Source: an uncultured Muribaculaceae bacterium
Lineage (GTDB): Bacteria > Bacteroidota > Bacteroidia > Bacteroidales > Muribaculaceae
NCBI GenBank assembly: GCA_910578805.1
Contig: CAJTRS010000002.1
Coordinates: forward strand, 62,001-126,000
Direction: 5' to 3'
Length of the DNA: 64,000 nucleotides
This document shows positions 51,715 to 60,784 of this stretch, piece by piece. The notes beneath the pieces were generated by a model. The model was not told where the DNA came from, made no database searches, and worked only from the letters and a program-made list of their open reading frames with translations. Position numbers and translations under genes: made by a program. Every line of letters begins with the position of its first letter. The first letter of the stretch is position 1.

Positions 51715-52491
51715 ATGGGTAAAATCATAGCTATAGCTAATCAGAAGGGGGGCGTGGGCAAGACTACCACAACCATAAATCTTGCCGCCTCGCTTGCCGC
51801 CGAAGGCAAGAAAGTGCTCATCATAGATGCCGATCCGCAGGCCAATGCGACATCGGGTTACGGTATAAAGCCCGAAGAGATGACCTCGTCCATATATGAA
51901 TGTCTGGTCGATGATTATCCGCTTGCCGGTTCACAGGTGCCCACCTGCATGGAGGGTCTTGACCTGATAGGATCGCGCATAGACCTTGCAGGAGCGGAAC
52001 TGGAGCTCATAAACCGCCCGAACCGCGAAAAGGTACTTGCGCGGCTGCTTGACGGAATATCAGACAAGTATGACTATGTACTTATAGATTGCTCTCCCTC
52101 GCTCGGACTGATAACCGTCAATGCGCTTACTGCCGCCAATTCGGTGATAATTCCGGTACAGGCCGAATATTTTGCTCTTGAAGGTATCACCAAGCTCATA
52201 AACACCATAAGGATAATAAAACCTAAGCTTAATCCCGGACTGGAGATAGAGGGATTTCTGCTTACTATGTATGATGCTCGCCTGCGTCTGGCCAACCAGA
52301 TTTATGAGGAGCTTAAGACTCACTTCGGCGATATGGTGTTCACTACGGTAATTCCACGTAACATACGTCTGAGCGAGGCTCCGTCGCACGGATTGCCCGC
52401 ACTGCTGTATGACCCTGAAAGCCGTGGTGCCACATCGCACACGGCTCTTGCCCGAGAGATCATATCCCGTCACAAACGCAAGGGCAAGTAG
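51715..52491 (+). CDS. parA: Chromosome partitioning ATPase ParA (Soj)
   Basis: A 258-residue protein. Deviant Walker A KGGVGKTTTTINLAASLA, Walker A' LIDCSPSLGLITVNAL, and the NQKGG start typical of chromosomal ParA. It uses ATP-dependent nucleoid binding to move ParB-parS complexes. First of a parA-parB-DUF5683-mltD run, 66 nt before parB. Confidence 0.98.
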   Translation: MGKIIAIANQKGGVGKTTTTINLAASLAAEGKKVLIIDADPQANATSGYGIKPEEMTSSIYECLVDDYPLAGSQVPTCMEGLDLIGSRIDLAGAELELINRPNREKVLARLLDGISDKYDYVLIDCSPSLGLITVNALTAANSVIIPVQAEYFALEGITKLINTIRIIKPKLNPGLEIEGFLLTMYDARLRLANQIYEELKTHFGDMVFTTVIPRNIRLSEAPSHGLPALLYDPESRGATSHTALAREIISRHKRKGK

Positions 52492-52557
52492 TGGTGACAA
52501 CGAATCTCATAAAATGTAGCTGAATCATAATAATCCAACAAACTCACTACCATAACA

Positions 52558-53454
52558 ATGGCTTTACGACGCAATGCTTTAGGACGTGGATTGGACTCGC
52601 TGATATCCATGGACGATGTGCCTGCAAGAGGTTCATCGGCAATAAACGACATACAGCTTGATGCTATATCGCCCAATCCCGACCAGCCACGCACCACATT
52701 TGATGAAGAGTCGCTCGAGGACCTGGCCGCATCTATACGTGAACTCGGTATCATACAGCCTCTGTCGCTGCGCAAGACGGGTCAGGATTCATATCAGATC
52801 ATAGCGGGTGAGCGGCGTTATCGTGCGGCAAAAATGGCCGGTCTGACTTCCGTGCCGGCATATATACGCACGGCAAACGAGACTGAGCTTACCGAGATGG
52901 CTCTCATAGAGAACATACAGCGTGAGGACTTAAATGCCATAGAGATAGCTCTTACATTCAAGAAGCTCATAGATCAGTATTCGCTTACGCAGGAACGCCT
53001 TAGCGAACGCATAGGCAAGAAACGCGCCACGATAGCCAATTTCCTGCGCCTGTTGCGCCTGCCTGCCGAGGTGCAGCTCGGATTGCGCGACAAGAGAGTG
53101 GATATGGGGCATGCCCGCGCACTTCTGTCAGTAGATGATCCTTCGGTACAACTGAAACTCTATAACCGGATAATTAAAGAGGGATTATCGGTGCGTAAGG
53201 TGGAGGAGCTGGCCAAGGAATATCGTGAGCAATCCGACGGAGCCGCATCTCCCAAAAAGAAGAATGGCGGTTCGGCCAATAATAAGGATTATGACATACT
53301 CGGCGAGCATCTGTCGCAGCGATTCAATACACCTGTGGCATTCAGTTGCAACAATTCCGGCAAAGGCAAAATTACATTTACTTTCAGTAATGAGAGTGAA
53401 CTTGAGAGATTAATTACTATCTTTGACGGTATAAAGAATGCGGACGGCAGATGA
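52558..53454 (+). CDS. parB: Chromosome partitioning protein ParB
   Basis: A 298-residue protein. N-terminal CTPase domain with LRKTGQDSYQIIAGERRYRAAKMAG (GERRxRA) and EMALIENIQREDLNAIE. A helix-turn-helix follows (LSERIGKKRATIANFLRLLRLP) and VDMGHARALL. A linker rich in Lys/Asn leads to a short C-terminal dimer domain. It binds parS and spreads on DNA. No convincing parS 16-mer was found in this window. Confidence 0.97.
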   Translation: MALRRNALGRGLDSLISMDDVPARGSSAINDIQLDAISPNPDQPRTTFDEESLEDLAASIRELGIIQPLSLRKTGQDSYQIIAGERRYRAAKMAGLTSVPAYIRTANETELTEMALIENIQREDLNAIEIALTFKKLIDQYSLTQERLSERIGKKRATIANFLRLLRLPAEVQLGLRDKRVDMGHARALLSVDDPSVQLKLYNRIIKEGLSVRKVEELAKEYREQSDGAASPKKKNGGSANNKDYDILGEHLSQRFNTPVAFSCNNSGKGKITFTFSNESELERLITIFDGIKNADGR

Positions 53455-53520
53455 GTCCGTGGCCCGTTGGCTGTAAAATATGGCATAACGGGCTGTTAAT
53501 CCATTATTTGAATCAGTTTA

Positions 53521-54354
53521 ATGACGCGAGGGTATCGTATCGGAATAAAGTGGCCGAATATAGACATGCGTGTTGTCGGAATGGTGATAATCATGCTGAC
53601 GATACCTTTTAACATTTTTTCAGCCACGACCCTATCACGTCAGACTACGGAACCGGTACTTCCAGATACGGTACCCTTGTCGGCGCCTGTACCTGAGGGC
53701 GCATCGTTGGTGGAAAGTGAATTTTCCACGGCATCGTCGTCCTATGCCGATTCAATCACATTTACTCCCGTGGATACGGTGGCCATACTCGATGCACCGG
53801 ATTTTTCATTGTTTTCCGACAGTACGTTTGTGAAGACTCCTGCTCCACACGGTCCCAAAGTGTTTACTCCCGATCCCACCAGGGCCGTTTGGCTTTCGGC
53901 CTTATGTCCGGGATTAGGGCAGATATATAACCGCCGCTATTGGAAGCTTCCGTTAGTGATAGGCGGATTTATGGGGCTTGGCTATGGCGCATCGTGGAAC
54001 GACGGCATGCTGAGCGATTACACCCGTGCATATACCGATCTTATGGATAATGATCCCTCGACCAAGAGCTATATGGATTTTTTTCCACCGAACACATCTG
54101 AAGAGAGCCTTAACAGATCATGGCTTGAACGGACTCTCAAGGCCCGCAAGGATTATTTCCGCCGAAACCGTGACCTGTGTATCATAAGCATGATAGGGGT
54201 GTATCTTGTGGCGATGGTCGATGCATATGTCGATGCTTCCCTTTCAAACTTTGACATATCGCCTGACCTGTCCATACAGGCCGCACCTGTGATGATGCGG
54301 GACATAGGAAGTCCGTATCCGGCGTTGGGTGTTCAGTTGGCATTTAATTTCTGA
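53521..54354 (+). CDS. DUF5683 membrane-associated protein
   Basis: A 277-residue protein. An N-terminal hydrophobic segment (about 17-35) acts as a signal or anchor and is followed by a Ser/Thr/Pro-rich low-complexity region to about residue 115. Then comes the DUF5683 core: PTRAVWLSALCPGLGQIYNRRYWKLPLVIGGFMGLGYG, FRRNRDLCIISMIGVYLVAMVDAYVDASL. It resembles the TM2-like ALxPGxGQxYN motif of small membrane proteins. Always found beside parB in Bacteroidetes, so an envelope role linked to chromosome or cell-cycle genes is possible. Confidence 0.88.
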   Translation: MTRGYRIGIKWPNIDMRVVGMVIIMLTIPFNIFSATTLSRQTTEPVLPDTVPLSAPVPEGASLVESEFSTASSSYADSITFTPVDTVAILDAPDFSLFSDSTFVKTPAPHGPKVFTPDPTRAVWLSALCPGLGQIYNRRYWKLPLVIGGFMGLGYGASWNDGMLSDYTRAYTDLMDNDPSTKSYMDFFPPNTSEESLNRSWLERTLKARKDYFRRNRDLCIISMIGVYLVAMVDAYVDASLSNFDISPDLSIQAAPVMMRDIGSPYPALGVQLAFNF

Positions 54355-54374
54355 AAAATAAAAAATACGGTATA

Positions 54375-56066
54375 GTGAAATTTATGACTATAAAGAAGAT
54401 ATATATCACGGCTATGACTGGAATCATGGCCTTGGCGGCTTCAGCCGGACCGTCGATACTTGATGTCAAGCATACCAAGACCGATGACAATATAGTGCCA
54501 CCCGAGAGTTTCGAGATAAAGACCCGGGAGTTGCAGGAAAATTTCTATCTCAAGAATTACGGTGCCGGTGACGCTCAGATCTCGTCAGAGGCCAAGATGG
54601 GTAACCCCAAAGAGTATGAGGAACTGTTGAGCCGTCTGCCGGTGGAGATAGAGATGCCTTACAATCAGATTGTGGGCAAATATATAGAGATGTATCTCGG
54701 CAAGCGCCGCGACCTGGTGTCGAACATGCTTGCGCTTCATAACAACTATTACAGTGATATATTCATCGAGGAACTTGAACGTCAGGGTCTGCCGCTCGAA
54801 TTGCAATATCTGCCGGTTATAGAATCGGCCATGAATCCTAATGCCGTATCGCGTGCCGGTGCGGCGGGGCTGTGGCAGTTTATGCCTGCTACGGCTACAG
54901 GGCTTGGCATGGAGGTGAACTCTTTGGTCGATGAGCGCCGTGATCCGCGGGTGTCCTCGCGCTATGCCGCGACGTATCTGAAGCAGCTGTACAATATATA
55001 TAATGACTGGTCTTTGGCCATAGCCGCATATAACTGCGGCCCGGGCAATGTGAACAAGGCTTTGCGTCGCGCCGGCGGAGGTAAGAAGGATTACTGGGAG
55101 ATATATGACTATCTGCTTCCGGAGACACGCGGTTATGTTCCCACGTTCATTGCCGCCAATTATGTAATGAATTACCATAACCGCTACGGCATAAAGCCGG
55201 TGGTGGTGAAAAGCAAGCTTGTGACGGATACCGTGCAGGTCAACGATCGGGTGCATTTCAATCAGATAAGCAGTGTGCTTGATATACCTGTGGAGGAGAT
55301 ACGTATGCTCAATCCGCAGTTCCGCAAAGATATCATACCGGGTGACAACCACCCTTATAATCTTGTGTTGCCTTCGCAGCAGTGTCTCAGTTACATCATG
55401 AGCCAGAATGAGATTCTGGCTTGCGATGCCGACAAATATTCACACCGTACATATGTGGAACCGGGCACTCCCCGTCAGTCCACAGGTCTTGACAATCAAC
55501 TTGCGGCCGAATGCCAGACACAGAATGCCGACGGAAACACGGACATAAATACCGCCGTGCCCGACAGTGTGGTGCGTAAGATACATAATGTGCGCCGCGG
55601 TGAGAATCTACGAGACATAGCTAAACTCTACGGAGTGAGTGCCACCGATGTAAAACGATGGAATAATCTGCGTCGCGGCAAGGTAAAAGAAGGAGACAGA
55701 CTCGTGATAGAGGTATATGAGAAGGTTCTCGCCGATGCCAGCACCAAGCCTACCTCGCCAACCACAGTGACAACTGTTGTGAAGGAAGACAAAAAGGAAT
55801 CGACAGCCAGAACAAAATCCTCTAAGAAAACCGCCTCGGCTAAGAAGAAGCGTCAGCAGCAACAACGGACCACGACCCACACCGTGAAGAGTGGCGACAA
55901 TCTCGATAAGCTGGCTCGCCGTTACGGCACCACGGTCGCTGCTATCCAACAGGCCAACGGCATGAGCAAGGGAACCACACGTATCAATATAGGACAAAAG
56001 ATAAAGATACCTTCGGCCGCCAAGAGCGGAACGAAAAAGAAGTCGGGACGCAGGCGTCGCCGTTAA
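54375..56066 (+). CDS. mltD: Membrane-bound lytic transglycosylase with two LysM domains (MltD type)
   Basis: A 563-residue protein with a signal peptide (to about residue 25). SLT domain about 130-260: catalytic Glu in LPVIESAMNPNAVSRA, AAGLWQFMPATATGLGM, and IAAYNCGPGNVNKALRRAGG. Two LysM modules follow: VRRGENLRDIAKLYGVSATD (about 410-455) and VKSGDNLDKLARRYGTTVAA (about 500-545), separated by a Lys/Thr-rich linker; the tail is very basic (SGRRRRR). It trims peptidoglycan. It lies 20 nt after the DUF5683 gene and closes the parA operon. Confidence 0.96.
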   Translation: MKFMTIKKIYITAMTGIMALAASAGPSILDVKHTKTDDNIVPPESFEIKTRELQENFYLKNYGAGDAQISSEAKMGNPKEYEELLSRLPVEIEMPYNQIVGKYIEMYLGKRRDLVSNMLALHNNYYSDIFIEELERQGLPLELQYLPVIESAMNPNAVSRAGAAGLWQFMPATATGLGMEVNSLVDERRDPRVSSRYAATYLKQLYNIYNDWSLAIAAYNCGPGNVNKALRRAGGGKKDYWEIYDYLLPETRGYVPTFIAANYVMNYHNRYGIKPVVVKSKLVTDTVQVNDRVHFNQISSVLDIPVEEIRMLNPQFRKDIIPGDNHPYNLVLPSQQCLSYIMSQNEILACDADKYSHRTYVEPGTPRQSTGLDNQLAAECQTQNADGNTDINTAVPDSVVRKIHNVRRGENLRDIAKLYGVSATDVKRWNNLRRGKVKEGDRLVIEVYEKVLADASTKPTSPTTVTTVVKEDKKESTARTKSSKKTASAKKKRQQQQRTTTHTVKSGDNLDKLARRYGTTVAAIQQANGMSKGTTRINIGQKIKIPSAAKSGTKKKSGRRRRR

Positions 56067-56093
56067 TTGCGCATCAAATAGCAAATTGCTATC

Positions 56094-56135
56094 AAACCCT
56101 TTGAATTTAACTAAATTTAAAGGGTTTCCTTTTTG
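56094..56135 (+). terminator. Rho-independent terminator after mltD
   Basis: AAACCCTTTGAATTTA (56094-56109) pairs with TAAATTTAAAGGGTTT (56112-56127), one mismatch, then CCTTTTTG. The T-run supplies the -33 element of the gdhA promoter. Confidence 0.8.
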
Positions 56136-56164
56136 TGTATGTAAAAGTTTATTGGTTATATTTG
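56133..56164 (+). promoter_or_regulatory. Promoter of gdhA
   Basis: TTG (56133-56135), a 21-nt spacer and TATATTTG (56157-56164); ATG 42 nt later. Confidence 0.62.
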
Positions 56165-56206
56165 CATAGTTAATTAATAAATACGATACCATTTAATTCA
56201 TAAATT

Positions 56207-57544
56207 ATGAATATAGATAATTTGATGAGTTCACTCGAGATGAAGCATCCCGGTGAAAAAGAGTATCTTCAGGCTGTGAAAGAAGTGCTCATGTGTGTGG
56301 AAGAGGTTTATAACCAGCACCCCGAGTTTGAGAAAGCCAAGATTGTGGAGCGTATGGTAGAGCCCGACCGCATAGTCACATTCAGAGTGACATGGACTGA
56401 TGATCGTGGTGAAGTTCAGACTAATATAGGCTACCGTGTCCAGTTTAACAATGCCATAGGCCCGTACAAGGGCGGTATCCGTTTCCACGCATCGGTTAAC
56501 CTGTCGATACTTAAATTCCTCGGTTTCGAGCAGACATTCAAAAATGCGCTCACCACATTGCCTATGGGCGGTGCAAAGGGTGGCAGCGATTTCTCTCCGC
56601 GCGGTAAGAGCGATGCCGAGATCATGCGTTTCTGTCAGGCATTCATGCTTGAGCTCTGGAAGAACATAGGTCCCGACCGCGATGTGCCTGCAGGCGACAT
56701 AGGTGTCGGCGGCCGTGAAGTCGGTTACATGTACGGCATGTACAAGAAACTTTGTAACGAGTGCGACGGGTCTATGACCGGCAAGGCCATGGAATTCGGC
56801 GGTTCACGCATACGTCCGGAAGCTACCGGCTTCGGAGCCCTCTATTTCGTGCAGAGCATGCTTGCTGCCAAGAACGATGACATAAAGGGAAAGACAGTGG
56901 CCATATCAGGCTTCGGCAATGTGGCCTGGGGAGCAGCCTTGAAAGCTACCGAACTCGGTGCCAAGGTGGTCACCATCTCAGGTCCTGACGGATACATATA
57001 TGATCCCGAGGGTATATCCGGTGACAAGATCGACTATATGCTTTATCTGCGTGCCACAGGCGATGACATTGTGGCTCCATATGCAGAGAAGTATCCCGAA
57101 GCCACATTCTTCCCTGGCAAGAAACCTTGGGAGCAGAAGGTGGATATAGCTCTTCCTTGCGCCACTCAGAACGAGCTTAACGGCGATGATGCCAAGATGC
57201 TTGTGGACAATCATGTGTTTATGGTGGCCGAGGTGTCAAATATGGGCTGTACACCCGAGGCTATCGATACGTTTATCTCTAATCGCGTGACTTATGCTCC
57301 CGGTAAGGCTGTGAATGCCGGCGGTGTGGCAACTTCGGGACTTGAGATGAGCCAGAATGCAATGCATCTGCAGTGGAGTGCCGAGGAGGTCGATGAGAAA
57401 CTTCATGTGATTATGCGTGACATACATTCGCAGTGTGTCAAGTATGGCACAGAGCCTGACGGTTATCTCAACTACATGAAAGGCGCCAACATAGCCGGCT
57501 TTATGAAGGTAGCCAATGCCATGATGGGGCAGGGCGTGATATGA
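56207..57544 (+). CDS. gdhA: Glutamate dehydrogenase (NADP-type hexameric)
   Basis: A 445-residue protein, the length of the small hexameric class. Substrate motifs: GYRVQFNNAIGPYKGGIRFH, LPMGGAKGGSDFSPRG (catalytic Lys), and PAGDIGVGGREVGYMYG. The dinucleotide fold holds VAISGFGNVAWGAALKATELGAKVV. It interconverts 2-oxoglutarate plus ammonia and glutamate. NADP preference is inferred from the overall class rather than a single residue. Own promoter and terminator. Confidence 0.97.
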   Translation: MNIDNLMSSLEMKHPGEKEYLQAVKEVLMCVEEVYNQHPEFEKAKIVERMVEPDRIVTFRVTWTDDRGEVQTNIGYRVQFNNAIGPYKGGIRFHASVNLSILKFLGFEQTFKNALTTLPMGGAKGGSDFSPRGKSDAEIMRFCQAFMLELWKNIGPDRDVPAGDIGVGGREVGYMYGMYKKLCNECDGSMTGKAMEFGGSRIRPEATGFGALYFVQSMLAAKNDDIKGKTVAISGFGNVAWGAALKATELGAKVVTISGPDGYIYDPEGISGDKIDYMLYLRATGDDIVAPYAEKYPEATFFPGKKPWEQKVDIALPCATQNELNGDDAKMLVDNHVFMVAEVSNMGCTPEAIDTFISNRVTYAPGKAVNAGGVATSGLEMSQNAMHLQWSAEEVDEKLHVIMRDIHSQCVKYGTEPDGYLNYMKGANIAGFMKVANAMMGQGVI

Positions 57545-57575
57545 TCGTGTTGTAAAATTTGAGGATAATAAACAG

Positions 57576-57622
57576 GCCGGACGAAATTATGAAATGAATT
57601 TCGTCCGGCTTATTTAATTATT
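57576..57622 (+). terminator. Rho-independent terminator after gdhA
   Basis: GCCGGACGAAATT (57576-57588) pairs perfectly with AATTTCGTCCGGC (57597-57609), then TTATTTAATTATT. Convergent with the head-GIN gene. Confidence 0.85.
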
Positions 57623-57660
57623 ATATGTGTTGGAAGCTGTTGTGCGGGGTATGCCGCGTG

Positions 57661-58410
57661 TCAGCGGACGTTATTAATCGATGCGCCTGATGACTTTTTG
57701 AGGTTGTCGGGCTGAGTTATGTTGCAAGTTACGGAACTGCCGCTCGATGCATTGGCCGACCCGTTCTGTGCCTGTAATTTCCCGGCAGATATGCTTGCTC
57801 CGGAGGACGTTTCGAACTGTACGGTAGTGGCCGATCCGGTCATGCTGGTGCATGAACCGCTTGATGCATCGCCGGATACGTTGGTCGCATGTATCTCAAG
57901 CAGGTTCACGCTCGCTCCACTCGAAGATTCTACGCTGATTTTGGCGGCGTTGAGCGACTGAAAGTTTATGAGCGAGCCGCTTGAGGCTTTTATATAGACA
58001 TCGTTTGAGCCGGCTGAGTAGGGAGATTCAACAATGAGCGATGAGCCTGAAGAGGTTCTGAAACCAACAATGTCGGGTGCGGAAACGCTGATGCTTACTT
58101 TTTGTGCACATTGGTTGAGCGGTTTGGTCGAACTGAATGACAGGGAGCCGTCCTTTTGTTCGGCTACGATATACTGCATGATGTCGGAAGGTGCATTGAT
58201 GACAATGGAGGTTGTGTCGCTCTGGGTGTATGTGACTTTAAGCCCCATGGAGGTGCTTAGCGATGTGGTCGGGCCGGATACGGATTCCGTGCGCGATATC
58301 ATGGGGCCGGTGGATTTGCATTCGGAGGTTAATGCCTGGCTGCATGAAGTGGCTGCGCCTGCAAGCAGAACGGCAGAGGCAAGCATCTGGTAAAATTTTG
58401 GTAGATTCAT
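57661..58410 (-). CDS. Head-GIN-domain (DUF2807) lipoprotein
   Basis: A 249-residue protein with a lipoprotein signal (LASAVLLAGAATSC). The body is a beta-helix-like DUF2807/head-GIN domain with seven SSG[AS]-type turns about 20 residues apart (TSSGSS, ASSGSL, SSSGAS, ASSGSC, TSSGAS, ASSGSS, KSSGAS). Each turn would stack in a right-handed solenoid. Labelled in databases as a putative auto-transporter adhesin; that role is unproven. It is anchored in the envelope and not linked to neighbours. Confidence 0.88.
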   Translation of the reverse strand: MNLPKFYQMLASAVLLAGAATSCSQALTSECKSTGPMISRTESVSGPTTSLSTSMGLKVTYTQSDTTSIVINAPSDIMQYIVAEQKDGSLSFSSTKPLNQCAQKVSISVSAPDIVGFRTSSGSSLIVESPYSAGSNDVYIKASSGSLINFQSLNAAKISVESSSGASVNLLEIHATNVSGDASSGSCTSMTGSATTVQFETSSGASISAGKLQAQNGSANASSGSSVTCNITQPDNLKKSSGASINNVR

Positions 58411-58526
58411 GATAGTTATTGTAATTACATGTGATTGTCGTGTTCTGTGAAACGGCTATGATAGCCATTTTACCTATTAGACGCAATAACTTGTGTATTT
58501 GTTACAGACTGTGGTCTAAAAATCCG

Positions 58527-58534
58527 TATCTTTG
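58527..58534 (+). promoter_or_regulatory. -7 box of the dicarboxylate symporter gene
   Basis: TATCTTTG, a perfect match, 42 nt before the ATG. The -33 candidate TTTG (58498-58501) is spaced 25 nt away, longer than usual. Confidence 0.5.
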
Positions 58535-58576
58535 GCATAGCCTTATATGTTCACGTGATAATATTATAAAACACCA

Positions 58577-59767
58577 ATGAAACGTAGATTCCGTCCCGGA
58601 CTTTTGGTCCGTATTGTTGTGGCGATAATTCTCGGTATTGCCATAGGTCATGTGTCGCCGATGTGGTTCAGCCGGTTATGTGCCACGGTTAATGGTATAT
58701 TCGGTGAATTTCTCGGATTTATCATACCGCTTATCATTCTCGGGTTTGTGTCGCCGGCCATAGCCGATCTCGGATCGCGGGCAGGCAAAATGCTTGTGTT
58801 TACCGCATTGCTTGCATATGCCGCCACTCTGTTTGCGGGGTTTACATCTTATATTACCGGATCGTGGCTGTTTCCATCGATGCTCGATGGCGGCACGGCT
58901 GCCACGGTGGAGGAGGCCGGAGACATCATAGAGCCTTTTTTCAAAATGCCTATGCCGGCGTTGATGCCGGTAATGACCTCGTTGGTGCTGGCTTTTATGC
59001 TCGGATTGGGTATCGCTTATATAAAAGGTGGGGCCTTGCGCAGGGGGCTGTGTGAGTTCCGTGACATAGTGTCGCTTACGATCAACAGGGTGGTTATTCC
59101 ATTTTTGCCAGTTTACATTTTCGGTATATTCCTTAACATGACGGTGACAGGGCAGGTAGGCGGGATACTTGTCACGTTTATCAGGATTATAGCGGTGATA
59201 TTTGTGCTTCATGTGCTGATCCTCGTGCTGCAATACTGTGTGGCGGCGTGCTTTATGCGTAAGAATCCGTTTAAGATGTTGTGGGGAATGATGCCGGCCT
59301 ATTTCACGGCGTTAGGTACCCAGTCATCGGCGGCCACAATACCTGTGACCCTGCGGCAGACGGTCAGAATGGGTGTGAGTGAAGATGTGGCGGGATTCGC
59401 GGTGCCGTTGTGTGCCACTATACACATGTCGGGCAGTACTCTCAAGATTGTGGCCTGTGCCCTTGCCATAATGATTATGGAGGGTATCCCTTATGATGCC
59501 GGCCTGTTTGCCGGATTTATAGCTATGATAGGTGTCACAATCATTGCCGCTCCGGGTATTCCCGGCGGAGCGATAATGGCATCGTTGGGATTGTTGTCGT
59601 CAATTTTGGGATTTACCGAAGAGCAGAATGCACTCATGATAGCTCTTTATATATCCATGGACAGTTTCGGTACGGCATGTAATGTGACGGGCGATGGAGC
59701 CATAGCGGCCATAGTCGATAGGTTTTTCGGAAAAAAAGACAGCGATGCTGCAATTAATGGACTGTGA
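58577..59767 (+). CDS. Dicarboxylate/amino acid:cation symporter (DAACS family)
   Basis: A 396-residue protein with the SDF fold: eight helices and two re-entrant loops. Family motifs: ILGIAIGHVSP, FLGFIIPLIILGFVSPAIADLGSRAGKM, GTQSSAATIPVTLRQTVRMGV (HP1 serine-rich loop), FAVPLCATIHMSGSTLKIVACA, AAPGIPGGAIMASLGLL (HP2) and DSFGTACNVTGDGAIAAIVD. It imports C4-dicarboxylates or acidic/neutral amino acids with sodium or protons. Substrate not resolvable. Confidence 0.95.
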   Translation: MKRRFRPGLLVRIVVAIILGIAIGHVSPMWFSRLCATVNGIFGEFLGFIIPLIILGFVSPAIADLGSRAGKMLVFTALLAYAATLFAGFTSYITGSWLFPSMLDGGTAATVEEAGDIIEPFFKMPMPALMPVMTSLVLAFMLGLGIAYIKGGALRRGLCEFRDIVSLTINRVVIPFLPVYIFGIFLNMTVTGQVGGILVTFIRIIAVIFVLHVLILVLQYCVAACFMRKNPFKMLWGMMPAYFTALGTQSSAATIPVTLRQTVRMGVSEDVAGFAVPLCATIHMSGSTLKIVACALAIMIMEGIPYDAGLFAGFIAMIGVTIIAAPGIPGGAIMASLGLLSSILGFTEEQNALMIALYISMDSFGTACNVTGDGAIAAIVDRFFGKKDSDAAINGL

Positions 59768-59825
59768 CGAGCGTCTATTGTGATATAATAATAGATCAGT
59801 ATAATTTAAAACTAAAATTTTACAC

Positions 59826-60752
59826 ATGGATTTGCTTAAAGTAGAGCACGTATCGAAAACATTCGGCACACACCGTGCTTTAGATGATGTGTCACTCTCG
59901 GTGCCCGAGGGTAAAATATACGGGTTGCTGGGGCCTAACGGCGCGGGAAAGACTACCCTTATCCGCATAATAAACCACATAACGGCTCCTGACAGCGGAG
60001 AAGTTATATTTGACGGTCATCGTCTGTCGCAGGACGACGTGGCCCGGATAGGATATCTTCCCGAGGAGCGCGGACTGTACAAAAAGATGAAAGTAGGGGA
60101 GCAGGCCGTGTTTTTCGCCCAGCTCAAGGGCTTGTCGCGACAGGAGGCTGTCAGAGAGTTGAAACGTTGGTTTGAGCGGTTCGGGATTTCCTCGTGGTGG
60201 AACCGCCGTGTCAACGAACTTTCCAAAGGTATGGCGCAGAAAGTACAGTTTATAGTCACCGTGCTCCACCGTCCGAAACTGCTGATTTTCGATGAGCCGT
60301 TTTCGGGATTCGATCCGATCAATGCCAATCTTCTGCGTGATGAGATACTGCGGCTTAAAGCGGAGGGCTTTACCGTGATATTCAGTACACACAATATGTC
60401 GTCGGTGGAGGAAATATGTGACAATATCACATTGATCAATCAGGGACGTAATATCCTTACCGGCAATGTGGAGGAGCTGCGTCGTCAATACACGCACGGC
60501 AAGTACTCCATGGTTTTCGAAGGCGATGCCACAGCATTGGCCGGAGTTCTGGAGCCAATGGTTTCGGCTCACGCCATGCGGGTCGATGACCGCGGCCGCA
60601 GTGTGATGGATATAACCCTTACTCCCGAAGCCTCACTGCACGATGCCATAGCGTCAGCCAATGATGCCGTGCGGCTATGTGCCGTAAATGAGGTGATGGC
60701 CTCGATGAACGATATATTTATCTCGGCCGTGCAGTCTAATACCGTGTCTTGA
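59826..60752 (+). CDS. ABC transporter ATP-binding protein (NatA-like)
   Basis: A 308-residue protein. Walker A LLGPNGAGKTTLIRI, Q-loop IGYLPEERGLYKKMKV, signature ELSKGMAQKVQF, Walker B LLIFDEPFSGFDPINA and H-loop VIFSTHNMSSVEE. The C-terminal 80 residues form the accessory domain of the DUF4162 type. It powers the permease encoded 32 nt downstream, a sodium- or drug-export-like pair. Confidence 0.95.
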   Translation: MDLLKVEHVSKTFGTHRALDDVSLSVPEGKIYGLLGPNGAGKTTLIRIINHITAPDSGEVIFDGHRLSQDDVARIGYLPEERGLYKKMKVGEQAVFFAQLKGLSRQEAVRELKRWFERFGISSWWNRRVNELSKGMAQKVQFIVTVLHRPKLLIFDEPFSGFDPINANLLRDEILRLKAEGFTVIFSTHNMSSVEEICDNITLINQGRNILTGNVEELRRQYTHGKYSMVFEGDATALAGVLEPMVSAHAMRVDDRGRSVMDITLTPEASLHDAIASANDAVRLCAVNEVMASMNDIFISAVQSNTVS

Positions 60753-60784
60753 TTTCCTCATCTATTCAATCAGTAAAAATTACG

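Noticed and set aside
58551..58556. CACGTG cores here and near 12940 as parS candidates
   Set aside because: Flanks match the 16-nt parS consensus at too few positions, and neither is near parAB; a half-site at 51594-51602 lacks the second arm.
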